The notes beneath the pieces are model-generated. The model saw only the letters and a list, made by a program, of their open reading frames with translations. It was not told the origin of the DNA and searched no databases. From assembly GCA_021778125.1 (NCBI GenBank), contig JAJYCT010000002.1, forward strand, positions 1 to 44,849: a stretch of 44,849 nucleotides of DNA. Direction: 5' to 3'. This DNA is from Myxococcales bacterium (lineage in GTDB: Bacteria; Myxococcota_A; Polyangia; Polyangiales; Polyangiaceae). The translations under genes and the position numbers were made by a program. This document shows positions 17,812 through 26,358 of the stretch, one piece after another. The number at the start of each line of letters is the position of its first letter. Positions within the stretch are counted from its first letter, which is position 1.

Positions 17812-18174
17812 GGGCGAGGCGGTGCAGCCAGGAACCTTGCCGCACGCGTGGAACGTGACGCTCAGCGGCGAGCCGTCGGGCATGCACGTCTGCAGGGCGC
17901 AGGCGCCGGCGTCGCCGCACTCGGAGGAGGCCGCGCACAGCTGGGGCAGCGAGACCGAGCACGACGCGGCGCACGCGCCCGTGATCGCCGCCACCGCCGA
18001 CGACGACGCGGTCGACAGGCAGCATACGTTGCCGGCGCTGCAGTCGTGCGCCGACTGGCACGAGGCGCTCCCCGAGTCAACGAGGGCGTAGCCGTCGGTG
18101 CTCCCGGTGACGAGCACGCACCCGGCCGCCGCGACGAGCACCGCCGCGACCGACGCGATGAGAGCGGCGCGCAT
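17809..18174 (-). CDS. small Cys-containing lipoprotein
   Basis: A 121-residue protein with a clear lipoprotein signal (hydrophobic core then AAAGC, Cys19) and about ten cysteines in the mature part, including a SAHDCSAGNVCC segment that recurs in Myxococcota surface proteins. No enzymatic motif. Its ATG (18172-18174) directly abuts the TAG of the upstream gene (18175-18177), so the two are almost certainly one transcription unit. Function unknown. Confidence 0.7.
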   Translation of the reverse strand: MRAALIASVAAVLVAAAGCVLVTGSTDGYALVDSGSASCQSAHDCSAGNVCCLSTASSSAVAAITGACAASCSVSLPQLCAASSECGDAGACALQTCMPDGSPLSVTFHACGKVPGCTASP

Positions 18175-18729
18175 CTAGAACGAGCTCCGCAGCGTGAGGC
18201 CCGCCCCGGAGCCGGTGGGCGAGACACCGACGGCCGTCCCGCGCTCGGGATCGGCGGGGTTCGTCAGGAGCAGAAACGCGCCGGCGCCCGCGCCGAGCAC
18301 GGCGACCGCCCACGCCCCCGCGTTCCACCCGCCAAGATCCGCGAGGCGCGAGTTCGCCGTGACGCCCTCGGCGTTGCACACCTTGTCGGTGCAGTTGGCG
18401 TCGCGGTCGCTCTTGTCCCCGAGCATTAGCACGGACGTCCCGATCGCGACGGCGCCCGCGACGGCGCCGACCCCGAGCGAGACGTAGCCGACGGACCTCG
18501 CGAGGTGGCGACCGCGACGCTCCTCCATCGTCTCGCCCTGCGACGACCCGGACGGAGAGGCTGCGGTCGCGACGCCGTCGGTCGCCGGCGGAGGCGACGC
18601 GGCGGGCGCGCGGGGTGCGCAGGCCGGCGCGCCGGCAAGCGCCAGGAGACTCAAAAGAACGAGCACCGAAGATCGGGTTCTCACGGCAGCCCGGAACCCT
18701 ACCACGGCGCAAAGTCTGCGCCTCGACAT
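18175..18729 (-). CDS. uncharacterised membrane-associated protein
   Basis: The open frame runs to 18867, but the ATG at 18729 gives a 184-residue product starting just before an Arg-rich n-region and a hydrophobic stretch ending in GAPAC (Cys37), so this start is preferred. A Pro/Ala/Ser linker follows, then two strongly hydrophobic segments (about residues 80-105 and 130-152) separated by a short loop with a cysteine pair. Similar two-helix proteins accompany TPR or kinase genes in Myxococcota, but no such partner is here. Function unknown. The start leaves 122 bases to the divergent had gene. Confidence 0.6.
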   Translation of the reverse strand: MSRRRLCAVVGFRAAVRTRSSVLVLLSLLALAGAPACAPRAPAASPPPATDGVATAASPSGSSQGETMEERRGRHLARSVGYVSLGVGAVAGAVAIGTSVLMLGDKSDRDANCTDKVCNAEGVTANSRLADLGGWNAGAWAVAVLGAGAGAFLLLTNPADPERGTAVGVSPTGSGAGLTLRSSF

Positions 18730-18757
18730 CGCGCGCGCGCCTGACGCACCGCGCGTG

Positions 18758-18810
18758 ATGACAGCCGTCATGAGGGGTCTCGAGACCTCATTGGCGAACG
18801 AACGTTCGCC
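18758..18810. promoter_or_regulatory. three palindromes upstream of the benzoyl-CoA operon
   Basis: Three inverted repeats lie in a row: ATGAC-N4-GTCAT (18758-18771), the perfect 12-base GGTCTCGAGACC (18775-18786), and GGCGAACG-AA-CGTTCGCC (18793-18810). The last has eight-base arms around two bases, the usual shape of a TetR-family operator, and sits 41 bases before the had start. It is the natural candidate site for the TetR protein encoded at 21817. Binding is inference. Confidence 0.6.
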
Positions 18811-18851
18811 CCGTAGTGAAAGACGAGACGTCGCGCGGGAGGACAATCGTG

Positions 18852-19910
18852 ATGAAGGCTCGTGCATGGGTGCTCACGGAAGGCGGCAAGCCGCTCGAGT
18901 CGCGGACGATCGAGATCCCGGAGCCGTCGGCGGGAGAGGTGATCGTGGAGGTCGACGCCTGCGGTCTCTGCCACACGGATCTCGGATACGCGGACGGGTC
19001 GGTGGCGCCGCGCCACGCGCTGCCGCTCGTGCTCGGTCACGAGATCGTCGGCAAGGTGGTGCAGGCCGGGCCCGGCGCCGACGCATGGGTGGGCCGCTCG
19101 GTCATCGTCCCGGCCGTGCTCCCGTGCGGCGAGTGCGCCTTCTGCCGCGCGGGTCGCGGCAACGCGTGCCCCAGGCAGAAGATGCCGGGCAACGACTGCG
19201 ACGGCGGCTTCGCGACGCACGTGCTCGTGCCCGCGCGGCCCCTGGTCGCGATCGACGACGCGCCTCCGACGATCGATCGACGCGAGCTGGCCGTGGTCGC
19301 CGACGCCGTGTCGACGGCGTACCAGGCGCTGCGCCGCGCCGACGTGCGCGACGGCGACGTCGCCTTCATCGTCGGCGCCGGCGGCGTCGGCGGATACGCC
19401 GCGCAGATCGCGCGCGCCCTCGGCGCCCACGTCGTCGCGCTCGACGTCGACGCGGCGAAACTCGAGGCGATCGCGCACCACGGCGCCGAGCGCACCGTGA
19501 CGCTCGCCGGACGCGCCCCCAAGGAGGTGCGCAAGGAAGCGCACGGCATCGCCGGCGAGTGGAAGGTCCCGTCCCTGCGCTGGCGCATCCTCGAGTGCAG
19601 CGGCCACCCCGACGGTCAGGCGCTCGCGTACGCGCTGCTCTCGCAGGGCGCGACGATGGTGCAGGTCGGCTACACGCCCGCCACCGTGACGCTGCGCCTG
19701 TCGAACGTGATGGCGTTCGACGCGACCGTGCACGGCTCATGGGGCTGCCCGCCGGAGCTCTACGGCGACGTGCTGCGCCTCATCTACTCGGGGCGCGTCG
19801 TCCTCACGCCGTTCGTGGAGCACGCCCCCATGTCTCGGGTCGTCGAGTGGCTCGACGCGATGGCCCACCACCGCCTGACGCGCCGGCTCGTGCTCGATCC
19901 GCGCACCTGA
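18852..19910 (+). CDS. had: 6-hydroxycyclohex-1-ene-1-carbonyl-CoA dehydrogenase
   Basis: The 352-residue zinc-dependent medium-chain dehydrogenase has catalytic zinc ligands Cys37 and GHE (His63/Glu64), four structural-zinc cysteines (92, 95, 98, 106) and a nucleotide-binding GAGGVGG near residue 178. By neighbourhood it is the NAD-dependent enzyme that oxidises 6-hydroxycyclohex-1-ene-1-carbonyl-CoA to the 6-oxo compound, between Dch and Oah in the Thauera-type pathway. Start at ATG 18852 is set by GGGAGGA at 18837-18843; in-frame GTGs at 18816 and 18849 are less likely. From sequence alone it could be another alcohol dehydrogenase; the adjacency to oah and dch settles it. Confidence 0.9.
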   Translation: MKARAWVLTEGGKPLESRTIEIPEPSAGEVIVEVDACGLCHTDLGYADGSVAPRHALPLVLGHEIVGKVVQAGPGADAWVGRSVIVPAVLPCGECAFCRAGRGNACPRQKMPGNDCDGGFATHVLVPARPLVAIDDAPPTIDRRELAVVADAVSTAYQALRRADVRDGDVAFIVGAGGVGGYAAQIARALGAHVVALDVDAAKLEAIAHHGAERTVTLAGRAPKEVRKEAHGIAGEWKVPSLRWRILECSGHPDGQALAYALLSQGATMVQVGYTPATVTLRLSNVMAFDATVHGSWGCPPELYGDVLRLIYSGRVVLTPFVEHAPMSRVVEWLDAMAHHRLTRRLVLDPRT

Positions 19911-19925
19911 ATGGAGACCCCGATC

Positions 19926-21044
19926 ATGCCTGACCTCGTCGATCACGATCTCGTCCCGCAGCACGAGCTCAAGAACATCCGCTACGAGCGCCGCCCCGTC
20001 CGCGACCGCAAGGGCGCGCCCATCGAGGGGCTCCATCAGGTCTGGATCTCGCTCGACAACGAGCCCCAGCTCAACTCGTACACGACCGCGGCGGTCAAGG
20101 ACGTCATCCTCGCCTTCCGCCGCGCCAGCGCCGACCGCCGGGCCGTCGCCGTCGTCTTCACCGGGGCGGGCACGCGCGCCTTCTGCACGGGCGGCAACAC
20201 GGCGGAGTACGCGACGTACTACGCGCGCCGGCCGCTCGAGTACTCGCAGTACATGCGCCTCTTCAACGACATGGTCACGGGCATCCTGCTCTGCGACAAG
20301 CCGGTCATCTGCCGCGTCAACGGCATGCGCATCGGCGGCGGACAGGAGATCGGCATGGCCTGCGACTTCTCCGTCGCCGGCGACCACGCGCGCTTCGGAC
20401 AGGCGGGGCCGGTCCACGGCTCGGCGCCCGACGGCGGCGCGACCGACTTCCTCCACCTGTACGTGGGCTACGCGCACGCGGCCGAGTCGCTGTCGCTCTG
20501 CGAACCGTGGTCGGCGCACAAGGCGTACCGCCTCGGGCTGCTCAACGACATCGTGCCGACCTACAAGCAACCGGACGGGAAGTTCACCGCGAACCCATTC
20601 GCGATCACCGATCGCCAGACCGACGAGTACGGCCGGCCGTGCCTGGGCGACTGGAAGACCGGCGCCGACGCGAACGCCGCGAAGAAGACCGCGGCCGCCT
20701 GCACCGTCGACCTCTCCCACCTCGACGCCGCCGTCGACAAGCTCGTGACCAAGCTCACGTACACCTTTCCCGACTGCACGCGCCGCACACTCGAGAGCCT
20801 GCGCAAGAAGAAGCTCGAGCACTGGTACGCGAACTCCGAGTCGAGCCGCTCGTGGCTCGCGCTCAACATGAACACCGAGGCCGCGGCGGGCTTCCCCGCG
20901 TTCCACTTCGGCGACCGCGACGAGCGCGAGATCGACTTCGCGAAGCTGCGCCTGCGCCTCGCCGAGGGCGCGCGCTTCGACTCCGCGCTCATCGACGAGG
21001 TCCTTCCCCGCTCCGCCCGCGAGAAGATGAGGGCCGGCCGGTGA
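19926..21044 (+). CDS. oah: 6-oxocyclohex-1-ene-1-carbonyl-CoA hydrolase (ring opening)
   Basis: The 372-residue crotonase-superfamily enzyme is Oah/BamA: it hydrates and hydrolytically opens the alicyclic ring to give 3-hydroxypimeloyl-CoA. Recognisable segments are AFCTGGNTAEYATYY and EYSQYMRLFNDMVTGIL, the conserved stretches used as markers for anaerobic aromatic degraders, followed by VNGMRIGGGQEIGMACD of the oxyanion-hole region. It is longer than ordinary enoyl-CoA hydratases (about 260), as expected for Oah. ATG 19926 is preferred because GGAG lies seven bases upstream; an ATG at 19911, abutting the had stop, has no ribosome site. The stop overlaps the dch GTG by four bases. Confidence 0.96.
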   Translation: MPDLVDHDLVPQHELKNIRYERRPVRDRKGAPIEGLHQVWISLDNEPQLNSYTTAAVKDVILAFRRASADRRAVAVVFTGAGTRAFCTGGNTAEYATYYARRPLEYSQYMRLFNDMVTGILLCDKPVICRVNGMRIGGGQEIGMACDFSVAGDHARFGQAGPVHGSAPDGGATDFLHLYVGYAHAAESLSLCEPWSAHKAYRLGLLNDIVPTYKQPDGKFTANPFAITDRQTDEYGRPCLGDWKTGADANAAKKTAAACTVDLSHLDAAVDKLVTKLTYTFPDCTRRTLESLRKKKLEHWYANSESSRSWLALNMNTEAAAGFPAFHFGDRDEREIDFAKLRLRLAEGARFDSALIDEVLPRSAREKMRAGR

Positions 21045-21820
21045 GCACGCTCCGCGCCGATCTCGTCGAGGACGGCCGCGTCCTGCGCGTCGTGCTCGAC
21101 GTGCCCAAGGGCAACGTCCTCACCATGCAGATGATGGGCGAGCTGCGCGAGGCGCTCGCCGCCCACCGGGACCGGCGCGAGCTCAAGCTGGTGCTCTTGC
21201 GGGGGGCGGGAGGGCACTTCTCGCTCGGCGCGTCGATCCCGGAGCACCGCAAAGACAAGGCGGCCGCGATGCTCTCCGCCTTCAATGACCTGATCCGCGA
21301 CGTGGCGACGTACCCCGCGCCCGTCGCGGCGCTGGTCGAGGGCCGCTGCCTGGGTGGCGCCTTCGAGCTGGTGCTCGCGTGCCACCTGGTCTTCGCCGCG
21401 CCGACGGCGGTCTTCGGCTGTCCGGAGATCAAGCTGGGCGTGCTCCCGCCGGTGCTCGCGGTGCTCGGCCCGATGCGCCTCGGCGCCGCGCTCTCCGAGC
21501 GCCTGCTGCTCGCCGGCGCCGATCTCGACGCGCGCGCGGCCGAGCGCGCGGGTTGGCTCGCGGCGCTCACGCCGGAGGGCGAGGACCCGGAGCGCTGGGT
21601 GCTCGGCTGGTACGAAAGGACGCTCGGGCCGCTGTCGGCCTTCTCGCTGCGCGAGGCGGTGGGCGCGGCGCGCGCCGGCTCCGGGCTCGTGGCGGCGCTC
21701 GGCGAGCCGCTCGACGCGGCAGAGCGGCGCTACGTCGCGCGCCTGCTGCCGAGCCACGACGGCAACGAGGGCATCGAGGCCTTCCTCGAGAAACGCGCCC
21801 CGAGGTGGGTGGACGCATGA
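21041..21820 (+). CDS. dch: cyclohexa-1,5-diene-1-carbonyl-CoA hydratase
   Basis: This 259-residue crotonase-fold enzyme starts at GTG 21041, overlapping the oah stop. It should add water to cyclohexa-1,5-diene-1-carbonyl-CoA, the benzoyl-CoA reductase product, to form 6-hydroxycyclohex-1-ene-1-carbonyl-CoA. The oxyanion-loop region reads HFSLGASIPEH, close to the form typical of Dch rather than general enoyl-CoA hydratases, and the second loop is VEGRCLGGAFELVLACH. Length equals that of characterised Dch proteins. The stop overlaps the tetR start (ATGA). Confidence 0.93.
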   Translation: MSTLRADLVEDGRVLRVVLDVPKGNVLTMQMMGELREALAAHRDRRELKLVLLRGAGGHFSLGASIPEHRKDKAAAMLSAFNDLIRDVATYPAPVAALVEGRCLGGAFELVLACHLVFAAPTAVFGCPEIKLGVLPPVLAVLGPMRLGAALSERLLLAGADLDARAAERAGWLAALTPEGEDPERWVLGWYERTLGPLSAFSLREAVGAARAGSGLVAALGEPLDAAERRYVARLLPSHDGNEGIEAFLEKRAPRWVDA

Positions 21821-22500
21821 ACAAGGAACGACGTCGGGACCGCGGCCGCGCGGCCATCCTGGCCGCCGCGGCGCGCGCGATCGCCCGCGAGGGCTACCAC
21901 GGCATGTCGATGCGCGATCTCGCCCGCGCCACGCACCGCGGGCTGGCCAACGCCTACACCTACTTCGAGTCGAAGGAGGACATCCTCTTCGCGCTGCAGT
22001 CGGAGGCCTTCGACGCGCTCATCGAGGGCGCCGAGACGGCCACGCGCGGGGACGACGATCCGGTGCGCAAGCTCTACGCGTTCATCCTGCACCACCTGCG
22101 CTTCTTCGCGGCGCACCCGGACCTGATGCGCGTGCTCGTCCAGGAGGCCGGCGCGCTGCCCGCCCGCAAGCGCGCAGCCATCCGCGACCGCAAGGAGCGG
22201 TACTTCCGGGTGGCCAATGGCATCCTGGAGGTGCTCGTCGAGTTCGGCTGGGGCCGCCCCGGCCTGCCGCCGTCGCCGTGCGGGGCGACCGAGCAGGAGC
22301 TCGAGCGCGCCACGTACGCGCTCTTCGGGATGCTCAACTGGGTCTACGGCTGGTACGAGCCGCGCCGCCACGGCTCGCCCGAGGCGCTGGCCCGCACGTT
22401 CCATCGCATCGTCCTGCGCGGCGCCGCGCCCGGCTACGAGCCGGACGAGCTCGACGCCCCGTTTCCCGAGGTCGCCGTGGCGACAGGAGGCATCTCGTGA
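21817..22500 (+). CDS. TetR-family transcriptional regulator inside the operon
   Basis: The 227-residue protein has an N-terminal TetR helix-turn-helix (about residues 9-56, including GYHGMSMRDLARATH and the recognition helix before YTYFESKEDIL) and a C-terminal ligand domain of about 160 residues. It is the fourth gene of the operon, coupled by four-base overlaps on both sides, so its level should rise with that of the enzymes. A CoA thioester such as benzoyl-CoA is a plausible effector, since several TetR regulators of aromatic and acyl-CoA pathways respond to them; the effector is not readable from sequence. Candidate operator: GGCGAACG-AA-CGTTCGCC at 18793-18810. Confidence 0.92.
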   Translation: MNKERRRDRGRAAILAAAARAIAREGYHGMSMRDLARATHRGLANAYTYFESKEDILFALQSEAFDALIEGAETATRGDDDPVRKLYAFILHHLRFFAAHPDLMRVLVQEAGALPARKRAAIRDRKERYFRVANGILEVLVEFGWGRPGLPPSPCGATEQELERATYALFGMLNWVYGWYEPRRHGSPEALARTFHRIVLRGAAPGYEPDELDAPFPEVAVATGGIS

Positions 22501-23705
22501 CCGACCCCGCTGCTCCGATCTTCGAGCGCGCCCGCGCGCTGGTCGACGACTATACGCTCGGCGCCGTGAAGGCGTGGAAGGCCGCCCACCCCGGCGCGCT
22601 CGCCGTCGGGCACATGCCGGTCTACACGCCGCGCCCGCTCATCGAGGCCACGGGCTCGCTGCCGGTCGCCGTGTTCGGCGGCGGCGACTCGCTCGACATC
22701 ATCCGCGGCGACTCGTACTTCCAGTCGTACATCTGTCACATCCCCCGCAGCACCGTCGAGCTGGGGCTGGGGGGGCACCTCGACGCGCTCGACGGCATGG
22801 TCTTCCCGTCGATCTGCGACGTCATCCGCAACCTCGGCGGCATGTGGAAGATGCTCTTCCCGCAGAAGTACGTCGCGTACCTCGACCTGCCGCAGAACTT
22901 CGACAAGGACGTGGGCGGGCGCTTCTACACGAGCGAGCTGCGTCGCATCGCGCGCGAGCTCGCCGGGCGCGGCGCGCGCACGCTCGACGCCGACGCCCTG
23001 CTCGGCGCGATCGCGCGCGAGAACGAGCGCCGCGTGACCCTCGAGCAACTCGACGCCGTCCGCCGCGCCGAGCCCTGGCGCCTGCGCGCCACCGAGGCCT
23101 ACGTCGCCGTGCGCGCCGGGTCGGTGATGCCGGCCGAGGAGCACACGAGGCTGCTCCGCGAGATCCTGGCGGCCGTGAAGCTGCGCACCGCGCGCCCGGT
23201 GGACAACGTGCGTGTCGTGCTCGTCGGCTCGTTCTGCGAGCAGCCGCCGTTCGAGCTGATCCGCGCCCTCGAGAAGGCCGGCTGCGACATCGTCGAGGAC
23301 GACTTCCAGCTCGGCATGCGCATGATCGACGGGCCGATCGAGCCGTGCGCGGGCGAGGACCCCGTCGAGGCCCTGTCGCGCGCGTTTCTCGAGCGCGGTC
23401 GCGCGTCGGCATCGCGGTACATCGACCGGAACGAGAAGGGCGCGGACCTGGTCGCCCGCGTCCACGCGTGCGCGGCCGACGGCGTCATCTTCGCGGCCGC
23501 GTCGTTCTGCGATCCGGCGCTGCTCGACCAGCCGATGCTTGAGGCGGCGCTCGAACGCGCGGGGATCCCGCACACGAGCTTCAAGTTCGCCGAGAACACG
23601 GGGCAGTTCCAGGTCATCCGGGAGCAGGCGGGCGCCTTCTCGGACGCGGTGAAGCTGTGGGGTCCGGCGGGTGCCCCGGTTGCGGCGCAGGAGGCCAGCG
23701 TATGA
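22497..23705 (+). CDS. bcrC: benzoyl-CoA reductase, gamma subunit
   Basis: The 402-residue protein belongs to the 2-hydroxyacyl-CoA dehydratase / BcrC-BadD family and forms, with BcrB, the substrate-reducing half of class I benzoyl-CoA reductase. Conserved cysteine-bearing segments include SYICHIPRSTVELGL, GSFCEQPPFELIRALEKAGC and ASFCDPALLDQP, candidates for the [4Fe-4S] ligands. It starts at GTG 22497 behind AGGAGG (22485-22490), overlapping the tetR stop. It is slightly longer than the Thauera protein because of a short Ala-rich C-terminal tail. The bcrB start overlaps its stop. Confidence 0.95.
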   Translation: MTDPAAPIFERARALVDDYTLGAVKAWKAAHPGALAVGHMPVYTPRPLIEATGSLPVAVFGGGDSLDIIRGDSYFQSYICHIPRSTVELGLGGHLDALDGMVFPSICDVIRNLGGMWKMLFPQKYVAYLDLPQNFDKDVGGRFYTSELRRIARELAGRGARTLDADALLGAIARENERRVTLEQLDAVRRAEPWRLRATEAYVAVRAGSVMPAEEHTRLLREILAAVKLRTARPVDNVRVVLVGSFCEQPPFELIRALEKAGCDIVEDDFQLGMRMIDGPIEPCAGEDPVEALSRAFLERGRASASRYIDRNEKGADLVARVHACAADGVIFAAASFCDPALLDQPMLEAALERAGIPHTSFKFAENTGQFQVIREQAGAFSDAVKLWGPAGAPVAAQEASV

Positions 23706-25000
23706 GCGAGCACACGGAGTCCAAGGACCGGAGCCAGCTCCGGCAGAAGCGGATGATCGCCGACCACTTCGAGCGCCTCTCGCGCGCGAAGGAGGAGGGC
23801 AAGAAGGTCGTCTACACCTTCGTGCCCGGCAACCTGACGGAGCTCATCGGAGCCTTCGACATGCTGCCGGTGCTCCCGGAGATCAACGCGCTGCAGTCGG
23901 GCATGCGCAAGAAGAGCGCGGGCTACATCGCCGAGGCCGAGAAGAGCGGGCACTCCGAGGACGTCTGCACGTACGTGAAGTGCGACATCGGGATGCTCAG
24001 GAGCGGCAACATCGGGCCGACGGGCACCAAGCTCCCCGAGCCCGACCTCCTGCTCCTCTCGTACACGGGCTGCTTCACGTTCATGAAGTGGTTCGAGCTC
24101 CTGAAGCAGGAATACAAGTGCCCGGTCGTGATGCTCCACGTCCCGTATCAGCCGGACGGGGTCATCACCGACGAGATGCGCTCGTACGTGGTCGAGCAGC
24201 TGCGCACCGAGGTCATCCCGGCCATGGAGCGCGTCACGGGCACTCGGGTCGACGTCGACAAGCTGGCGGCGCACCTCTCGCTGTCCAAGCAGGCCGAGGA
24301 CGATCTGGTCGCCGTCTGGGAGAGCGCGCGCCACCGCCCCTCGCCCATCGACGGGTACTTCGGCGGCGTCTACTACGTGGGCCCGATCTTCAGCTCGTTC
24401 CGCGGCTCCCACGACGCGGTCATGTACTACCGGGAGCTGCGCGAAGAGGTCGAGGCACGCGTCGCCCGCAAGGAGGGCCCGATGGCGCCCGACGGGCCGG
24501 TCAAGGAGAAGTACCGCCTGGTGGTCGAGGGCCCGCCCAACTGGACCAACTTCAACGAGTTCTGGCAGATGTTCAGCCGCGAGGGCGCGGTCGTCGTCTC
24601 CAGCACGTACACGCGCGTGGGCGGCCTCTACGACCAGGGCTTCCGCCACGATCCGAGCCACCCGCTCGACACGCTCGCCGACTACTGCCTCGGCTGTTAC
24701 ACCAACCTCGGCCTGCCCTCGCGCGTAGACCTGCTCGCCAAGTACATCCGCGAGTACGAGGCCGACGGGTTCCTGGTCAACAGCGTCAAGAGCTGCAACT
24801 CGTTCAGCGTCGGGCAGCTCCTGATGCTGCGCAAGCTCGAGGAGAAGACCGGCGTGCCCGGCGGCTTCATCGAGAGCGATCTGGTCGACCCGCGCTACTT
24901 CGGCAAGGCCAACATCGAGAACCGCGTCCAGAGCTACCTGCAGATGCTCGAGGCAAGAAAGGCGCGCGGCACGTCGGCCGACGCGGTGGTGTCGCCGTGA
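23702..25000 (+). CDS. bcrB: benzoyl-CoA reductase, beta subunit
   Basis: The 432-residue protein is the BcrB/BadE subunit. Together with BcrC it binds benzoyl-CoA and carries out two-electron reduction of the ring. Conserved pieces include KVVYTFVPGNLTELIGAF near the N-terminus, VCTYVKCDIGMLRSGNIG, YTGCFTFMKWFELL, ADYCLGCYTNLGLPSR and NSVKSCNSFSVGQ, whose cysteines are the likely cluster ligands. ATG 23702 overlaps the bcrC TGA, and its own TGA overlaps the GTG of bcrA. Length and motif order are normal for the family. Confidence 0.96.
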   Translation: MSEHTESKDRSQLRQKRMIADHFERLSRAKEEGKKVVYTFVPGNLTELIGAFDMLPVLPEINALQSGMRKKSAGYIAEAEKSGHSEDVCTYVKCDIGMLRSGNIGPTGTKLPEPDLLLLSYTGCFTFMKWFELLKQEYKCPVVMLHVPYQPDGVITDEMRSYVVEQLRTEVIPAMERVTGTRVDVDKLAAHLSLSKQAEDDLVAVWESARHRPSPIDGYFGGVYYVGPIFSSFRGSHDAVMYYRELREEVEARVARKEGPMAPDGPVKEKYRLVVEGPPNWTNFNEFWQMFSREGAVVVSSTYTRVGGLYDQGFRHDPSHPLDTLADYCLGCYTNLGLPSRVDLLAKYIREYEADGFLVNSVKSCNSFSVGQLLMLRKLEEKTGVPGGFIESDLVDPRYFGKANIENRVQSYLQMLEARKARGTSADAVVSP

Positions 25001-26358
25001 AGTGCGTCGTCGGCATCGATCTGGGCTCGACCACGACCAAGGCCGTCCTGCTCGACGAGCAGGGCGGGATCCTCGGCCGCGGGATCACCAACAGCCGCAG
25101 CAACTACGAGGTCGCGAGCGCGGTCGCGTGGACCGAGGCGGTGACGAGCGCCCGGTTCGACCTGCTCGAGCGCGCGATGCCCTCGACCTCGGGCAGCTGG
25201 GCAAAGCCGATGAAGGACGCGTTCCGCCTGGAGCTCTTCATCGACGAGCTGGCGGAGCTGCGCGCGACCATCCTGCGCAACCTCGAGCGCAGCCTGACGG
25301 TCCACGGGGACCGCAAGGCTCTCGCGACCACCGTCGGCGAGGTGCTCGATCGGGTGCGGCGCAAGGCGGAGCCGCTCTTCGTCGGCGGCGCGCCCCGCAG
25401 GAGCGAGTTCTTCCGCGACATCGCCGGCGCGCTCTACGTCGCCGAGGCAGAGGAGATCTCGCGCGCGGGAGGGGCGCCCTTCGAGCAGCTCGCGGCCCTC
25501 TACGACCGCGCGATTCTCGAGGTCGAGACCCGGGCGCAGCGGCGCGACGTCGGCGGGCTGCTCCGGCGCGCACTCGACCGCGTCCTGCCCGCGGACCGGG
25601 CCGAGAACGCGACCGCGCGCGCGGCCGCCGCGCAGGCCATCGCGACCGCGGCGGCCCAGACGATCGAAGAGATCGCCGTCGTCGGCACCGGCTACGGCCG
25701 GCAGACGCTGCCCTTCGCGAGGGAGTCGGTCCGCAGCGAGATCCTCTGCCACGGGCGCGGCGCCCACCGCGTCTTCCCGGGGACGCGAACCGTGCTCGAC
25801 ATCGGGGGCCAGGACACCAAGGCGATCCAGGTCGACGATCACGGCGTCGTCACGTCGTTCCAGATGAACGACCGGTGCGCCGCGGGCTGCGGCCGCTACC
25901 TGGGGTACATCGCCGACGAGCTGAACCTCGGCCTCCACGAGCTCGGCCCGCTCGCGCTCCAGGCCACCAAGAGCGTCAAGGTCTGCTCGACATGCACCGT
26001 GTTCGCCGGCGCCGAGCTGCGCGAGCGCCTCGCGCTCGGGCAGAAGCGCGAGGACATCCTCGCGGGGCTGCACCGGGCCATCATGCTGCGCGCGATGTCG
26101 CTGCTCGCGCGCTCGGGCGGCGTCCAGAACGAGTTCACGTTCACCGGCGGCGTCTGCAACAACGGCATGGCCGTCAAGGTCCTGCGCGAGCTCGTCAACG
26201 AGAACTACGACCCGACCACGACCCTCAACATCCACCCGGACTCCATCTACATGGGCGCGCTCGGCGCGGCGCTCTTCGGACTCGACGACGCGCGCGCGGG
26301 GCGCCTGGCGCCGATGCCCCCGTTCCTGCGCGCCGTTGCAAGCGAGGTGAGCGCATGA
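24997..26358 (+). CDS. bcrA: benzoyl-CoA reductase, alpha subunit (ATPase)
   Basis: The 453-residue BcrA/BadF subunit belongs to the ASKHA-type activase family. With BcrD it couples hydrolysis of two ATP per electron pair to electron transfer through a bridging [4Fe-4S] cluster. The phosphate-binding GIDLGSTTTKAVL is at residues 6-18, the second nucleotide motif VLDIGGQDTKAIQ is at about 267-279, and the cluster-cysteine segments are NDRCAAGCGRYLGYIADEL and VKVCSTCTVFAGAELRE. It has the extra internal region of about 150 residues that separates BcrA from the shorter BcrD. Start at GTG 24997, overlapping the bcrB stop. Confidence 0.95.
   Translation: MKCVVGIDLGSTTTKAVLLDEQGGILGRGITNSRSNYEVASAVAWTEAVTSARFDLLERAMPSTSGSWAKPMKDAFRLELFIDELAELRATILRNLERSLTVHGDRKALATTVGEVLDRVRRKAEPLFVGGAPRRSEFFRDIAGALYVAEAEEISRAGGAPFEQLAALYDRAILEVETRAQRRDVGGLLRRALDRVLPADRAENATARAAAAQAIATAAAQTIEEIAVVGTGYGRQTLPFARESVRSEILCHGRGAHRVFPGTRTVLDIGGQDTKAIQVDDHGVVTSFQMNDRCAAGCGRYLGYIADELNLGLHELGPLALQATKSVKVCSTCTVFAGAELRERLALGQKREDILAGLHRAIMLRAMSLLARSGGVQNEFTFTGGVCNNGMAVKVLRELVNENYDPTTTLNIHPDSIYMGALGAALFGLDDARAGRLAPMPPFLRAVASEVSA

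Noticed and set aside
21041-21820. Plain enoyl-CoA hydratase for the gene between oah and tetR
   Set aside because: The loop motif FSLGAS, length and position between oah and bcr genes fit dienoyl-CoA hydratase better.
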